DNA of 64,000 nt, taken from positions 248,001-312,000 of the forward strand of contig NZ_JARXLA010000003.1 of assembly GCF_029872155.1 (NCBI RefSeq), read 5' to 3'. Below are positions 54,885-63,900 of this stretch, piece after piece. Origin of the DNA: Hyphomicrobium sp. D-2 (GTDB taxonomy: Bacteria > Pseudomonadota > Alphaproteobacteria > Rhizobiales > Hyphomicrobiaceae). Below the pieces are notes generated by a model. The model made no database searches. It was not told the origin of the DNA and saw nothing but the letters and a program-made list of their open reading frames with translations. Position 1 is the stretch's first letter; each line of letters starts with the position of its first letter. A program made the translations under genes and the position numbers.

Positions 54885-57056
54885 CTACTCGGCAGCGGCC
54901 TGGCTGGTGTGGCCAAGCTTGACGTTGAGCTTGTTGATCAGATCAGCCGCAGCCTCGGGAATGTTGGTACCGGGGCCAAACACGGCTTCAGCGCCGGCTT
55001 CAAAAAGAGCCGGATAGTCTGCTGGCGGAATAACGCCGCCGACCACAACCATGATGTCTTCGCGGCCTTCCTTGCCCAAGGCTTCCTTGAGGTCTGGAAC
55101 CAGCGTGAGATGGCCGGCAGCCAGCGACGACACGCCGATGATGTGAACGTCGTTCTCAACCGCCTGACGCGCGGCTTCATCCGGCGTGGCGAACAGCGGG
55201 CCGATATCGACGTCGAAGCCAAGGTCGGCGAACGCGGAGGCAATAACCTTCTGGCCGCGGTCGTGTCCGTCCTGCCCCATCTTGGCGATCAGGATACGAG
55301 GGCGACGGCCCTCGTTCTTGTCGAACGCCTCGACGAGCTGCTGAACCTTGTTGACGTTCTCGTTCATGGCTCCAGCCTCTGACCTGTAGACACCCGAAAT
55401 GGCGCGGATTTCGGCGCGGTGACGGCCGAACACCTTTTCCATCGCGTCTGAAATTTCGCCGACGCTGGCTTTCGCACGCGCTGCCTTCACCGCCAGATCG
55501 AGCAGGTTGGCGTCGCCAGCCGCGCCTTCCGTGAGGGCGGTGAGAGCTGCCTGAACTTCCTGCTCGTTGCGCTCAGCGCGCAGGCGCTCAAGCTTGGCGA
55601 TCTGCTGTTCGCGCACAGCCTTGTTGTCGACCTTCAGGATTTCGATCTCGGCTTCGTCCGTCACGCGATACTTGTTGACGCCGACGATGGTCTGCTTGCC
55701 GCTGTCGATGCGCGCCTGCGTCCGGGCCGCAGCTTCCTCGATGCGCATCTTCGGAATGCCGGCTGCGATGGCCTTGGCCATGCCGCCCAGCTCTTCCACT
55801 TCCTCGATGTGGGCAAGGGCCTTGCGCGCCAGCTCGTACGTGAGCCGCTCGACGTAATAGCTGCCGCCCCATGGGTCGATGACACGGCAGGTGCCGGTTT
55901 CCTGTTGCAGCAGAAGCTGCGTGTTGCGGGCGATACGGGCGGAGAAGTCCGTCGGCAGGGCGATGGCTTCATCGAGCGCGTTGGTGTGCAGCGACTGCGT
56001 GTGGCCTTGGGTGGCGGCCATGGCTTCGATACAGGTGCGGGTAACGTTGTTGAACACGTCCTGCGCGGTCAGCGACCAGCCGGAGGTCTGGCTGCGCGTG
56101 CGCAGCGAAAGTGATTTCGCGCTCTTGGGCTTGAATTCTTCCTTGATGAGCTTCGCCCATAGCAGACGCGCAGCGCGCATCTTGGCGATCTCCATGTAGA
56201 AGTTCATGCCGATGGCCCAGAAGAACGACAGACGCGGCGCGAAGGCGTCGATGTCGAGGCCAGCGGCAACACCGGCGCGGGCATATTCGATGCCATCGGC
56301 CAGCGTGTAGCCGAGTTCCAGGTCGGCGGTCGCACCCGCTTCCTGCATGTGATAGCCGGAAATCGAAATCGAGTTGAACTTCGGCATGTATTTCGAGGTG
56401 TAGCCGAAGATGTCTGACACGATGCGCATCGAAGGTGCGGGCGGATAAATGTAGGTATTCCGCACCATGAATTCTTTGAGGATGTCGTTCTGAATCGTGC
56501 CGGCGAGCTTTTCTGGCGGCACGCCCTGCTCTTCACCGGCAACGATGAAGAGCGCCAGAATAGGCAGCACGGCGCCATTCATCGTCATCGAAACAGACAT
56601 CTGCTCCAGCGGGATGCCGGAGAACAGCGTCCGCATGTCGTAAATGCTGTCGATGGCGACGCCCGCCATGCCGACGTCGCCGCGCACGCGCGGATGGTCG
56701 CTGTCGTAGCCACGGTGGGTGGCAAGGTCGAACGCAACGGACAGGCCCTTCTGGCCAGCGCGGATGTTGCGGCGATAGAAGGCGTTGGAATCCTCAGCGG
56801 TCGAGAAGCCGGCGTACTGGCGCACCGTCCACGGCTGCAGCGCATACATGGCCGGATAGGGCCCGCGCAGGAACGGTTCCACGCCCGGGAGGGTATCCAG
56901 AAAATCGAGATTGGCGGTGTCGGCGGCCGTATAGACGGGCTTGATGGGAATGCCTTCGGGTGCCTCCCAGGCAACGGTTGTGCTGGCCATTGCCGGTCCG
57001 GAGCTGGTCGCGCCGCTGCTGAGGGCAATTTTGGTAAAGTCGGGAAGCCCAGTCAT
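54885..57056 (-). CDS. scpA: Methylmalonyl-CoA mutase
   Basis: 723 residues from ATG 57056, full length for the single-chain type. The substrate barrel shows [60 protein letters not shown] and [17 protein letters not shown]. The C-terminal cobalamin domain (about 590-720) has the base-off histidine in [15 protein letters not shown], then [11 protein letters not shown] and [15 protein letters not shown]. It interconverts succinyl-CoA and (R)-methylmalonyl-CoA with adenosylcobalamin, in propionate use or the ethylmalonyl-CoA route. The MeaB/ArgK chaperone gene is not in the window. A frame-consistent extension upstream has no conserved sequence. Confidence 0.96.
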   Translation of the reverse strand: MTGLPDFTKIALSSGATSSGPAMASTTVAWEAPEGIPIKPVYTAADTANLDFLDTLPGVEPFLRGPYPAMYALQPWTVRQYAGFSTAEDSNAFYRRNIRAGQKGLSVAFDLATHRGYDSDHPRVRGDVGMAGVAIDSIYDMRTLFSGIPLEQMSVSMTMNGAVLPILALFIVAGEEQGVPPEKLAGTIQNDILKEFMVRNTYIYPPAPSMRIVSDIFGYTSKYMPKFNSISISGYHMQEAGATADLELGYTLADGIEYARAGVAAGLDIDAFAPRLSFFWAIGMNFYMEIAKMRAARLLWAKLIKEEFKPKSAKSLSLRTRSQTSGWSLTAQDVFNNVTRTCIEAMAATQGHTQSLHTNALDEAIALPTDFSARIARNTQLLLQQETGTCRVIDPWGGSYYVERLTYELARKALAHIEEVEELGGMAKAIAAGIPKMRIEEAAARTQARIDSGKQTIVGVNKYRVTDEAEIEILKVDNKAVREQQIAKLERLRAERNEQEVQAALTALTEGAAGDANLLDLAVKAARAKASVGEISDAMEKVFGRHRAEIRAISGVYRSEAGAMNENVNKVQQLVEAFDKNEGRRPRILIAKMGQDGHDRGQKVIASAFADLGFDVDIGPLFATPDEAARQAVENDVHIIGVSSLAAGHLTLVPDLKEALGKEGREDIMVVVGGVIPPADYPALFEAGAEAVFGPGTNIPEAAADLINKLNVKLGHTSQAAAE

Positions 57057-57536
57057 TCCTTCGCCTTCGTCTCTCGCTGTGATGGTCCGCGCAGGAAACG
57101 GTTGCGTGGCCGCCACTATCCTATTGTATTGACGCAATTATTCTTGTGTCTTCGCGTCAAAAAAAGCCGGATTCAAGCCCGGTGAACCGTATCATAGCAG
57201 GTTACGAGCCGTTTGCGCCGGGGTATGGCGTCACCTGTCAGCACGACAGGCCGGACCGCTGCGACGCCCGGGAGTTTCCCCACCGCTTGAATGTGCTCGA
57301 TTTCCCGCAAGAGGCCAATAGCTTGAGCGCCGGTCCGCGCCAAGTCTTTCCCGATGATTTCATGGGGGTGGCCGCGAACTGTCGCGGCAGGCGGCCGGTT
57401 TTGGAGCAAATGGAAGCGCACATGCAATCCACTGACTTAGGGCGGAGAGGGTGCAGCTTTCGATCTTTTATCGTCCTTGCCCGCCCCGTCCGGGAAGTTG
57501 CGGCCAGAGACCCAGAGGCCGCCGCCTGAGCAGGTT
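57057..57536 (-). other. Upstream region of methylmalonyl-CoA mutase
   Basis: 480 bases with no supportable gene; the frames on both strands are low-complexity or overlap. A palindromic pair TTGACGC (57129-57135) and GCGTCAA (57154-57160) lies about 75 bases upstream of the mutase start in an AT-rich patch. It could be an operator. A TACAAT on the minus strand at about 57124-57129 could serve as a -10, though I cannot match a -35. Confidence 0.4.
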
Positions 57537-58028
57537 TTAAGCTCTCCCTGAGGCCGTTCGCGGAGCTGAACCGACTTGGCCCTGCTGGCTCTGTTCTCGG
57601 GCGACGGCTTCGATGCTATCGGCATAGTCCGACAGAACCTTGAGATCGTGCGTCTGCTCCAGGGCGCATATTTTGCCATCGGCTGCCCGCCATGCATGCT
57701 GGAATTGCGTCTCCAGCTCCTTGCCGGTCTTCTTGTGCCGAAACTTCACGTGCGCCACCGATGAGATCATGTCTCCATTGAGCGCAATGTCGTGGGGTTC
57801 GAAACGGAGAATGTCGAATTCGCCCATGGAAGCATGAGCAAGCAGGGCGACTTCCGCGCGGCTTCGCGGGCGGATCTCGTCGTCTGTGTCAGTCGGCAAC
57901 AGGACGCGAAGTTTGAAGTCGTCGCTCAACAGATTGACGATCTCAGCGAGCTGCTTTTCCCGAAAGCAGCGACAGATGTCATGAACCAGCGATGCATTAT
58001 CAATGGCGCTATCAGCGGTCATATGCAT
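57537..58028 (-). CDS. SnoaL/NTF2-like domain protein
   Basis: 163 residues. The cone-shaped NTF2 fold is suggested by the helix pair VHDICRCFREKQLAEIVNLL, then LSDDFKLRVLLPTD, the strand series FDILRFEPHDIALNGDMISS, VAHVKFRHKKTGKELETQFQ and HAWRAADGKICALEQTHDL. Many such proteins are small-molecule enzymes or ligand binders, and no substrate can be named. The last 25 residues are Gln/Ser/Ala-rich and probably disordered. ATG 58022 is an alternative start two codons in. Confidence 0.8.
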   Translation of the reverse strand: MHMTADSAIDNASLVHDICRCFREKQLAEIVNLLSDDFKLRVLLPTDTDDEIRPRSRAEVALLAHASMGEFDILRFEPHDIALNGDMISSVAHVKFRHKKTGKELETQFQHAWRAADGKICALEQTHDLKVLSDYADSIEAVAREQSQQGQVGSAPRTASGRA

Positions 58029-58348
58029 TCAGCACTCAAAGCCAGTTCACATGGGGTCCCAAACCCCACGTCAACCAGCAGTGCTGCCTCATTTCTTTGT
58101 TGTCGCGAGGGGCGCGCCGACGAAAATCAGGCGCAACTACACCCCAGATCAATCAGTATGCGGCGATTTGTGCAACATTCGCTGCCTGACATCCAGCAAA
58201 AAACATCCTGCATCTGACGGTACTATTGTCGAGGTCATCTAAGTCCTCGGAATACTGTCCAAAACACGAAACGCTGGCTGGTCTTGCACGCCTATTGTAT
58301 CGACGTAGGGGCTAGAGACACGTTGGTTTGTCTGGCGCATTCGGGGAA

Positions 58349-58975
58349 ATGGGATCGGTGCGGGACCTTGTCGAACGATCGAAGGCGGTCGCCACAAATA
58401 CTCTGGGTGAGTTGCGCCGCAACTGGCGGCTGCTGATGGCAGCCGTTCTGGCGGTTGGCGCCGTTTTGCTGGCGATCGATGTCAGTGATCGGCAGGGACG
58501 CATGGACATTCCTCAGGGCTATGCTGTGCGCATGGTCTGCGAGCCCGATCCCGAGTCACATCTGTGGAATGGTGGATGTGAGCGTATAGCGGCTGATATT
58601 TCTCGCAGCGACAAACCTTCGATTGTTGAGCTTTATCAGGCGTTCGTGACTGTGCATCACACGCAGATCCCATCACCGGAGCTGGAGCGCCAGTTCCGCA
58701 GTGATCCGTGCGAGCAGGGGTTCGATCTCGATACGCAACTCAAGGGCACGCGCTATGTTTTCGTGCCGCTGCGGCCGCATTTCAGTGGGGCGTGCTCACG
58801 GGCGCAAGTAGAGACCATTATGGCTATGCTGGATGATCGCGATCGCGCGCTGCTCGCCATCGAACGGGAAGGCTTGAGCCACGCTGCGCTTTATGCCGGG
58901 GCGTTGGCAAACCTGACCGAACCGCTGGTCATTCTTGGCGCTGCGGCGGTCGTCGCTGCCCTCTTTATACTCTAG
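58349..58975 (+). CDS. Membrane protein of unknown function with periplasmic domain
   Basis: 208 residues from ATG 58349; TTG 58328 and GTG 58358 are possible starts. An N-terminal basic helix (VRDLVERSKAVATNTLGELR) precedes a span at about 29-47 (LLMAAVLAVGAVLLAIDVS). A periplasmic domain of 130 residues follows with three cysteines (VCEPDPES, NGGCERIA, DPCEQGFD), then GACSRAQVETI. A second span closes the protein (PLVILGAAAVVAALFIL). I recognise no family. The cysteines would be in the oxidising compartment and could form disulfides. Confidence 0.6.
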   Translation: MGSVRDLVERSKAVATNTLGELRRNWRLLMAAVLAVGAVLLAIDVSDRQGRMDIPQGYAVRMVCEPDPESHLWNGGCERIAADISRSDKPSIVELYQAFVTVHHTQIPSPELERQFRSDPCEQGFDLDTQLKGTRYVFVPLRPHFSGACSRAQVETIMAMLDDRDRALLAIEREGLSHAALYAGALANLTEPLVILGAAAVVAALFIL

Positions 58976-59039
58976 CGCCATACTCTAGCGCCTTTCAGCG
59001 TTTTGCTGAATCGCGGAAAGTCTCCAGATATTTGTTGTC

Positions 59040-59083
59040 GTGCTTCTTATCGGAAAAACCGGTTTCCACTTTTCCGGAAGCAC
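59040..59083. repeat. Rhizobial-type intergenic palindromic element
   Basis: Arms GTGCTTC (59040-59046) and GAAGCAC (59077-59083) enclose a second pair CGGAAAA (59051-59057) and TTTTCCG (59070-59076) around an ACCGGTTTCCAC loop. The core resembles short palindromic repeats scattered between genes in many Hyphomicrobiales genomes. Just upstream the string TACTCTAGCGCC occurs twice in tandem (58981-58992 and one copy before it). It is the only copy of the palindrome I found in the window. Confidence 0.55.
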
Positions 59084-59233
59084 TCTAGTGCAACGGGACG
59101 AACTGAGTGGGCAGCGGATCGAGGCGACCATTCAACGCGCTCCAGATGCAATTTTGTGCGGCAGTGAGGCCGCCAGGGCATTGTCGCTGTTCGCAGGAAT
59201 CGCCTAGCCTCTGACGACGTTTAGGAGTGCCCC

Positions 59234-59527
59234 ATGCAACTGAAGCCAGCAATCGCTGCTCTTGGATTGGCCATCGTGGCCGGTCTCACCATGCCCGCAC
59301 CCGCCGACGCCGGTTGGTTCCATCGGGATCAGGATCCGGACGCGCCGGATCGTTATCCCTATGTGTTTGATCCACCGCGCTATTATCCCTATTACAACTC
59401 CGGACAGTGGCGCCCGGCATCTGAGATGCGCAAGCCGCGCCCTTACTACAACCAGCCGGCTTATTATCCGGCCTGGGGTTATCCGGTTGGTTGCCAGCAA
59501 GACTGCGAATCCGCACCGCTGAAGTAA
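59234..59527 (+). CDS. Small secreted Tyr/Pro-rich protein
   Basis: 97 residues, ATG preceded by AGGAG. A signal peptide (AIAALGLAIVAGLTMPAPADA) yields a mature chain of about 70 residues very rich in Tyr, Pro and Trp (YPYVFDPPRYYPYYNSGQW, PAYYPAWGYPVGCQQDC). Two cysteines close together near the end could form a disulfide. No family is known to me. It may associate with the envelope surface. It ends before a strong bidirectional terminator. Confidence 0.7.
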   Translation: MQLKPAIAALGLAIVAGLTMPAPADAGWFHRDQDPDAPDRYPYVFDPPRYYPYYNSGQWRPASEMRKPRPYYNQPAYYPAWGYPVGCQQDCESAPLK

Positions 59528-59643
59528 TTGGCCTTCCGGTCTGACGCCTTTTCGGCAGGGCTGATGAGCTGTGCGCGAGGATTGCGCATGGTGCAGGATG
59601 CTTTTGGCTGGCTGTGCAGGTCAGCGCCGTTTCCATCAGATAC

Positions 59644-59684
59644 AAAAAGACGCCGGGCGATTTCATTATCGCACCGGCGTCTTT
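59644..59684. terminator. Strong bidirectional terminator
   Basis: A 16-pair stem: AAAGACGCCGG (59646-59656) with its complement (59674-59684), and GCGAT (59657-59661) with ATCGC (59668-59672). It has a six-base loop and one bulged A. A and T runs flank it on either side. It lies between the convergent secreted-protein gene and the FKBP gene. Confidence 0.85.
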
Positions 59685-59740
59685 CATTGTGATGGGCAGG
59701 GCGGTGGGGCCGAGTGCCCGACGCAACCCGCCCGTCTAAG

Positions 59741-60196
59741 TCACTTTACGTCGAGCAGCTCGACGTCGAAGATCAGCGTCGCATTTGGCGGTATGACGCC
59801 GCCGGCGCCGCGCGCGCCGTAGCCGAGATTCGGCGGGATGATGAGTGTGCGCTTGCCGCCGACCTTCATGCCCTGAACGCCTTCATCCCAACCTTCGATG
59901 ACGCGACCCTGGCCGAGCGGGAACTGGAATGGATCGCCGCGATCGACGGACGAGTCGAATTTCTTGCCCTTTTCGCCGTTCTCATAGAGCCAGCCGGTGT
60001 AATGCATCACGCAGGTGTTGCCGGGCTTTGCCTCAGCGCCTGTGCCCACCACAGTATCGGTGATGGTGAGGCCGGAAGGTGTCGTCATGCTTGATCCTTG
60101 TGCGAGTGCGGGGGTGGAAAGGGCGCTGCCGAAAGCGCCGAGCGAAACCATGAGCGCGAGTGCAGCGAGGGCACCCCTGCGCGTGAAACCTGACAT
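59741..60196 (-). CDS. Periplasmic FKBP-type peptidyl-prolyl isomerase
   Basis: 151 residues, ATG with GGGAGGA upstream. A signal sequence ([20 protein letters not shown]) has a twin arginine that may direct Tat export. The FKBP domain covers about 42-151: [77 protein letters not shown] and [11 protein letters not shown]. The residues of the proline pocket (Tyr, Phe, Asp, Val-Ile-x-Gly-Trp, Tyr, Phe) are all present. It assists folding in the periplasm. A related gene lies at 63232. Confidence 0.94.
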   Translation of the reverse strand: MSGFTRRGALAALALMVSLGAFGSALSTPALAQGSSMTTPSGLTITDTVVGTGAEAKPGNTCVMHYTGWLYENGEKGKKFDSSVDRGDPFQFPLGQGRVIEGWDEGVQGMKVGGKRTLIIPPNLGYGARGAGGVIPPNATLIFDVELLDVK

Positions 60197-60403
60197 CCGT
60201 TCCTCCCTGGAGGGTGATTTTTATCGTCGCCCGTTGTCTAAACACGTTTGGCTCGGTGCAGCCAGCGGGTGGGCACATACAGCGTTACAAAAAACTTGGC
60301 GCCACCGATCACCTTGCTGACAACTATGGCAATAGTGGTGCTTGAGGTGTTCACTCAGGCGCCAGCTGGGCCAAGCCAGGACAGTCGCAAGCCTGGCGCA
60401 TGC

Positions 60404-60808
60404 ATGGATGCGCAACTGACTATGTATAAGCTGCAGGACAGGCAGTTTTGGAACGGATGCCGGAAGGAAATCCGATCTTCCCTGTTCGAACGCACTATCG
60501 TCCATGGCGCAGACACGGAAGTTGAGTTGCTAGGCGATGCGGATGTTGACTTTATGCAGACGGTGAAATCGCACCATCAGGATGCCATCGGCATGGCCAG
60601 CTTCATCACAGCGACAACCCGTAAGGCGCAGGCGGGTGAAGCAGTTATTGCACTACAGACGGAAAATGAAATGTGGGGCTTGAGCAGTCGACCAGACGCA
60701 AGCCATGTAGCTCCGAGCGACGGCGATATGGGGAGGACATCATGGTTGTGCGTGGCCTGTGTGCGGCTGTTCTGCTGTCCCTCTTTTGCGGCGGCGTGCA
60801 TGCGATGA
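60404..60808 (+). pseudogene. DUF305-like remnant
   Basis: The frame from ATG 60404 contains GDADVDFMQTVKSHHQDAIG (about 60532-60590) and, after about 25 residues, LQTENEMWGL. This matches the DUF305 pattern D-x-D-F-M, HH-x-x-A-I-x-MA and the final Q-x-x-E-x-x-M. Instead of ending soon after that, the frame runs 40 residues further, into sequence that belongs to the next gene in another phase. The domain has also lost the usual Met-x-x-His in the first half of its motif. It looks like a decayed or frameshifted member. Upstream residues carry no export signal in this frame. Intact DUF305 proteins are periplasmic and often sit with copper genes. Confidence 0.45.
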
Positions 60809-61176
60809 TGGCGCCGGAATATTACCGCGCCGCGCGCCAGGAGGCGCCGTTTCATGTGCAGGTCGCTATCGAAAAGATGACGCCGCCGGAAACGGCGCTT
60901 GGCCGATGTCTGGTGACCGGCAAGGTCGTTGAAACCTTCAAGGATGAAGCGGGGCGTTTGCCGCTTGGTACAGCGCTCAGCTTCGGCGTTGCGTGTTACC
61001 GCGCGAACGCTCAGGTTCCGGTCGGGGCTGCAATCTGGACGCCGCTGGAAGCACTGATGATTGCGCGCTTCATCGAGGTTTATCTCGTCGAGCGTGATGA
61101 TGGTTTCGACGTTGCATTATGGAATACGCGCATCATCGATGCGCCTTCGGCCAAGCCGCAGTTCAACGCTGATTAG
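60742..61176 (+). CDS. Secreted protein of unknown function
   Basis: 144 residues from ATG 60742, with GGGGAGG six bases upstream. A signal peptide (GLCAAVLLSLFCGGVHA) is followed by a mature domain of about 120 residues with beta-rich character: YYRAARQEAPFHVQVAIEKM, GRCLVTGKVVETFKDEAG, LPLGTALSFGVACYR and FIEVYLVERDDGFDVALWN. The pattern resembles small OB-like or beta-sandwich periplasmic proteins, but I cannot name the family. Two cysteines (Cys-Leu-Val and Ala-Cys-Tyr) could pair. The earlier part of the frame overlaps the DUF305-like remnant. Confidence 0.7.
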   Translation: MVVRGLCAAVLLSLFCGGVHAMMAPEYYRAARQEAPFHVQVAIEKMTPPETALGRCLVTGKVVETFKDEAGRLPLGTALSFGVACYRANAQVPVGAAIWTPLEALMIARFIEVYLVERDDGFDVALWNTRIIDAPSAKPQFNAD

Positions 61177-61198
61177 CGCGGCCGCTGTCCAGGCCTTC

Positions 61199-61792
61199 CT
61201 ACCTGCCGCTGATATAATCATCGATTGCCGTCTGGTCGGATAGCAACAGGCTGCATCCTTGCAGCCAATCAACAAGCATCAGCGCTGATGCTGGCGACAG
61301 TGCTGCGATCGCGGCAAGTATGCGGTACCGCGCCTCGTGTTCCGATGTATCGAGCGATAGTGTAAGTGCGTCGACGTACTGGCTGCTGCGATCGGGCGTA
61401 ATGATAATCGCGGCGCCCTGCCCAAATCCGAATGCCATCAGTCGTGGTACCCGTTGCGCAGATGAGAACGTCCCGGTGGCAACGCCGTCGAGCTGTGGCA
61501 ACAGCTCTGAGAATGTGGCGGCGACGTCGGTGACCACGATCTTCAGGTTGCTGAGTTGCTCCGGTGCCGGATCGCGCACGGCAAGCTCACTCCACCCCGC
61601 GCCCATCGGCAGCGCGCTTCGTTCCGCCTGCTCCGCGATGCGGGCGATCTCGCGGTTGCACCACTCCGCGCACGAAGCAGGCAGCACCTCGATCTGCCCC
61701 CAGTCATCCTCGTGGATGAAAAGCATTGCAGGGGCTTCAGTCTTGCTCCGCCGAGGCAGCAATTGCAGCAGCAGGGTCTTTAGTCGTCGCAT
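61199..61792 (-). CDS. Protein of unknown function
   Basis: 197 residues from ATG 61792 (AGGGC upstream); an in-frame start 54 bases earlier lacks a ribosome site. A basic N-terminal helix (MRRLKTLLLQLLPRRSK) is followed by a soluble alpha/beta domain with LFIHEDDWGQIEVLPASCAE, MGAGWSELAVRDPAPEQL and LMAFGFGQGAAIIITPDRSS. A C-terminal helical segment follows (YRILAAIAALSPASALMLVD). The latter half resembles a short regulatory alpha/beta unit. No family is recognised. It is convergent with the secreted protein gene, 22 bases apart. Confidence 0.6.
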   Translation of the reverse strand: MRRLKTLLLQLLPRRSKTEAPAMLFIHEDDWGQIEVLPASCAEWCNREIARIAEQAERSALPMGAGWSELAVRDPAPEQLSNLKIVVTDVAATFSELLPQLDGVATGTFSSAQRVPRLMAFGFGQGAAIIITPDRSSQYVDALTLSLDTSEHEARYRILAAIAALSPASALMLVDWLQGCSLLLSDQTAIDDYISGR

Positions 61793-61987
61793 TGTTTGCC
61801 CTCTGCATGTCCATTTTGCCGCGGTTTGCGGTCCTGCGTGGCGCATCTAGGTCACACCGCAGTGCGAAATGTCAGTGTCGAGATATGCGAGACGACACGT
61901 CGCTTCGGTTGACCGTTATCCTACCCTGCATAGCGATTATGCAGCCACAACTGAAGAAATGGCTGAAGCGCCGGGGGGACATTTTTG

Positions 61988-63040
61988 ATGGGGATGGTGG
62001 CATCGCCAGAAATTCGATGCAGCACGGCAGCGCGTGTACGCTGCTTTGTTCCGCGTACATGGTTGGTGCTGGCGGCGATAGCTGCGCTGGTGCTGACACC
62101 TGCACTAGCGCCTTCCCACGCAAACGCGGAGCCACGCTGCGCCGGCATCGATTACAACGCGAAGGTCATGGAGATCATCCGCGCACTGCCGACAGGCGGT
62201 GGATACAGTCGCGGAAATTCGTTCGTTTCGCCCAAATTCCAGACCCACAACATCGGCGGCGGCAATTGGGAGCTGCGGGTGTATGACGGTTTCCCGTCTC
62301 ACTGCACGAGTGCGACGTATGCCCTGTTCGGCCATCTCGTTGCGCTACTCCATAACGGCGGCAAGATCTCCCTGACTGCTGATCAGTTGCGTTGGCTTGA
62401 GGTGAGTTGGCGCACACCGGACGGAGCGGCGCTGGTCGACGGTCAGGATCCCTGGTGGATATTCAATGCCAATGGCGCGGGTGCCGCGGCGCTCATCAAG
62501 CACACGGGCATTGGCGTCAGTTTTCGTGACGACAAGCTGGCGGAAGCCCGGGCCGGCGACTTCCTGAAAATATTCTGGAACGGCAACGTCGGCGCATCGG
62601 AGCAGGGCCATCAGGTGGTGTACACTGGGCGGCGTCAGGTGGGCGGCGGTGAAATGATCTGTTTCTGGGGCAGCCAGAAGCAGGGGACGCGCAAACGCAA
62701 CGGACGCCGCCAGCCGCTGTATTTTCCTGCGCGCGAAGGTGGCAAGGTGCACAACGGTTACGGCGAGGTGTGTCGACCGCGGGGCGATATCAAGCACATG
62801 GTGTTTTCGCGCATTACCTGCATGGAGCAGTTGTCCGCAGGCCTTGCTGACATGCGCGCGCGCGCCGATGAGAATGGCGAGGGGCCTCTGCGGATGCTGC
62901 GGCCGTTCGAGGACACCTACCTGATGTCGCTGCGCAAGAAATCATCGGACCATACGACGCTCGACAGCGCCTATGACATCAGGCCCGATGCATCAAGCCT
63001 TGCAAGTGTTGGCTCGTTGCCAAACGAACCGACGCAGTAA
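61988..63040 (+). CDS. Secreted protein with candidate Cys/His (NlpC/P60- or CHAP-like) catalytic pair
   Basis: 350 residues from ATG 61988 (GGGGGGA eight bases upstream). A signal peptide (LVLAAIAALVLTPALAPSHA) is followed by a domain of about 190 residues. A cysteine begins a helix in DGFPSHCTSATYALFGHLVA (about 106). The later segments GDFLKIFWNGNVG and EQGHQVVYTGRRQ (about 215) place a Gly-Asp and a Gly-His in the order used by papain-like cell-wall peptidases, and GGEMICFWGSQ follows. The C-terminal 110 residues carry KHMVFSRITCMEQL and are hydrophilic. This order suggests an NlpC/P60 or CHAP fold, which I cannot confirm by eye. It is exported, so peptidoglycan is a plausible substrate. 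Confidence 0.7.
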   Translation: MGMVASPEIRCSTAARVRCFVPRTWLVLAAIAALVLTPALAPSHANAEPRCAGIDYNAKVMEIIRALPTGGGYSRGNSFVSPKFQTHNIGGGNWELRVYDGFPSHCTSATYALFGHLVALLHNGGKISLTADQLRWLEVSWRTPDGAALVDGQDPWWIFNANGAGAAALIKHTGIGVSFRDDKLAEARAGDFLKIFWNGNVGASEQGHQVVYTGRRQVGGGEMICFWGSQKQGTRKRNGRRQPLYFPAREGGKVHNGYGEVCRPRGDIKHMVFSRITCMEQLSAGLADMRARADENGEGPLRMLRPFEDTYLMSLRKKSSDHTTLDSAYDIRPDASSLASVGSLPNEPTQ

Positions 63041-63149
63041 GGCACCACCGTTGGCCGTGAAGGCTGCTGCTTCACAGAGCTTCCCCACCTGAATGTGCAG
63101 GATGCGTCAGTTTCTGATGTGTCTCCCTGCAGGGGTAATCACAACAGGG

Positions 63150-63216
63150 CAAGCGCACTGAAGAACGCGCCACGTAACTGTATACTGTACAGACGCACGC
63201 CATTCTTCAGTGCTTG
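63150..63216. terminator. Long-armed inverted repeat between convergent genes
   Basis: GCACTGAAGAA (63155-63165) and its exact complement (63203-63213) are separated by 37 bases. Beyond the arms, CAAG and CTTG also pair if two bases are skipped. It lies between the secreted protein stop (63040) and the convergent FKBP stop (63232). Without a T run, its role as terminator is tentative. Confidence 0.4.
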
Positions 63217-63231
63217 TGGCCTTCGTACTCG

Positions 63232-63669
63232 TCAGTCCTTTACGTCGATGACTTCGAGATCAAAAATCACCGGCGAATTTGGCGGTACATCCTTGCCGAA
63301 GCCCTTTTCGCCGTAGCCGAGCTCCGCCGGGATCAGCAGCGTGCGCCGTCCGCCAACCTTCATGCCAACGATGCCTTCGTCCCATGCGGGCATTACCTCG
63401 CCCTTGCCAACGGTGAAGGTGAACGGCTTGCCTTCGCGCGATGTATCGACTTGCCGACCCTTGGTGTTCTTGATGTAGAGCCAGCCCGTGTAGTGCACTT
63501 CGACGGTTTTGCCGGCCTGTACTTCCTTGCCGGTGCCAACTTCGACGTCAGCAATACCCAATCCGGAGTCCGTGGTGGTCAGCACAAACGCGCTTGCCGC
63601 CGCCAGCGGAATGGAGATCAGCGCGAGCGTAGCGAAGGCCGCGGAACGTAGGCGCGGAGCGAGTGGCAT
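63232..63669 (-). CDS. Periplasmic FKBP-type peptidyl-prolyl isomerase, second copy
   Basis: 145 residues, ATG with GGGAGGAA upstream. A signal peptide (AAFATLALISIPLAAASAF) leads to the FKBP domain: VEVHYTGWLYIKNTKGRQVD, FTFTVGKGEVMPAWDEGIVG, MKVGGRRTLLIPAELGYGEK and VIFDLEVIDVKD. Compared with the protein at 59741 the pocket has Met-Pro-Ala-Trp in place of Val-Ile-x-Gly-Trp, so catalytic efficiency or ligand preference may differ. It is a folding helper of exported proteins, 3.5 kb from its paralogue on the same strand. Confidence 0.93.
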   Translation of the reverse strand: MPLAPRLRSAAFATLALISIPLAAASAFVLTTTDSGLGIADVEVGTGKEVQAGKTVEVHYTGWLYIKNTKGRQVDTSREGKPFTFTVGKGEVMPAWDEGIVGMKVGGRRTLLIPAELGYGEKGFGKDVPPNSPVIFDLEVIDVKD

Positions 63670-63900
63670 TCAGTTCCTCCCGGATTTCTTTGTCGGTTGG
63701 CGCCGACTATAGGGAGTTCGGTGACGCCGATGCAACGCTTACGGCTCCGGGCCGGCTCCGCTGATGCAATCGTGATGCAATGTGAGAAATAGTGTTGTTA
63801 CCCGAGCGAAGGGCGTGAAGCACTGGCCTGCCGCCGTCGCTCATTTTTGTGGGCCTGAAGATGTTGGCCGGTTCGGACGCCCGAGTTGCTAGCCTCTACA

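Noticed and set aside
57120-58305. Similar strings CCTATTGTATTGACG (57120-57134) and CCTATTGTATCGACG (58291-58305)
   Set aside because: A 14-of-15 match is common by chance at this length, and their orientation relative to the neighbouring genes differs, so a shared operator is not supported.
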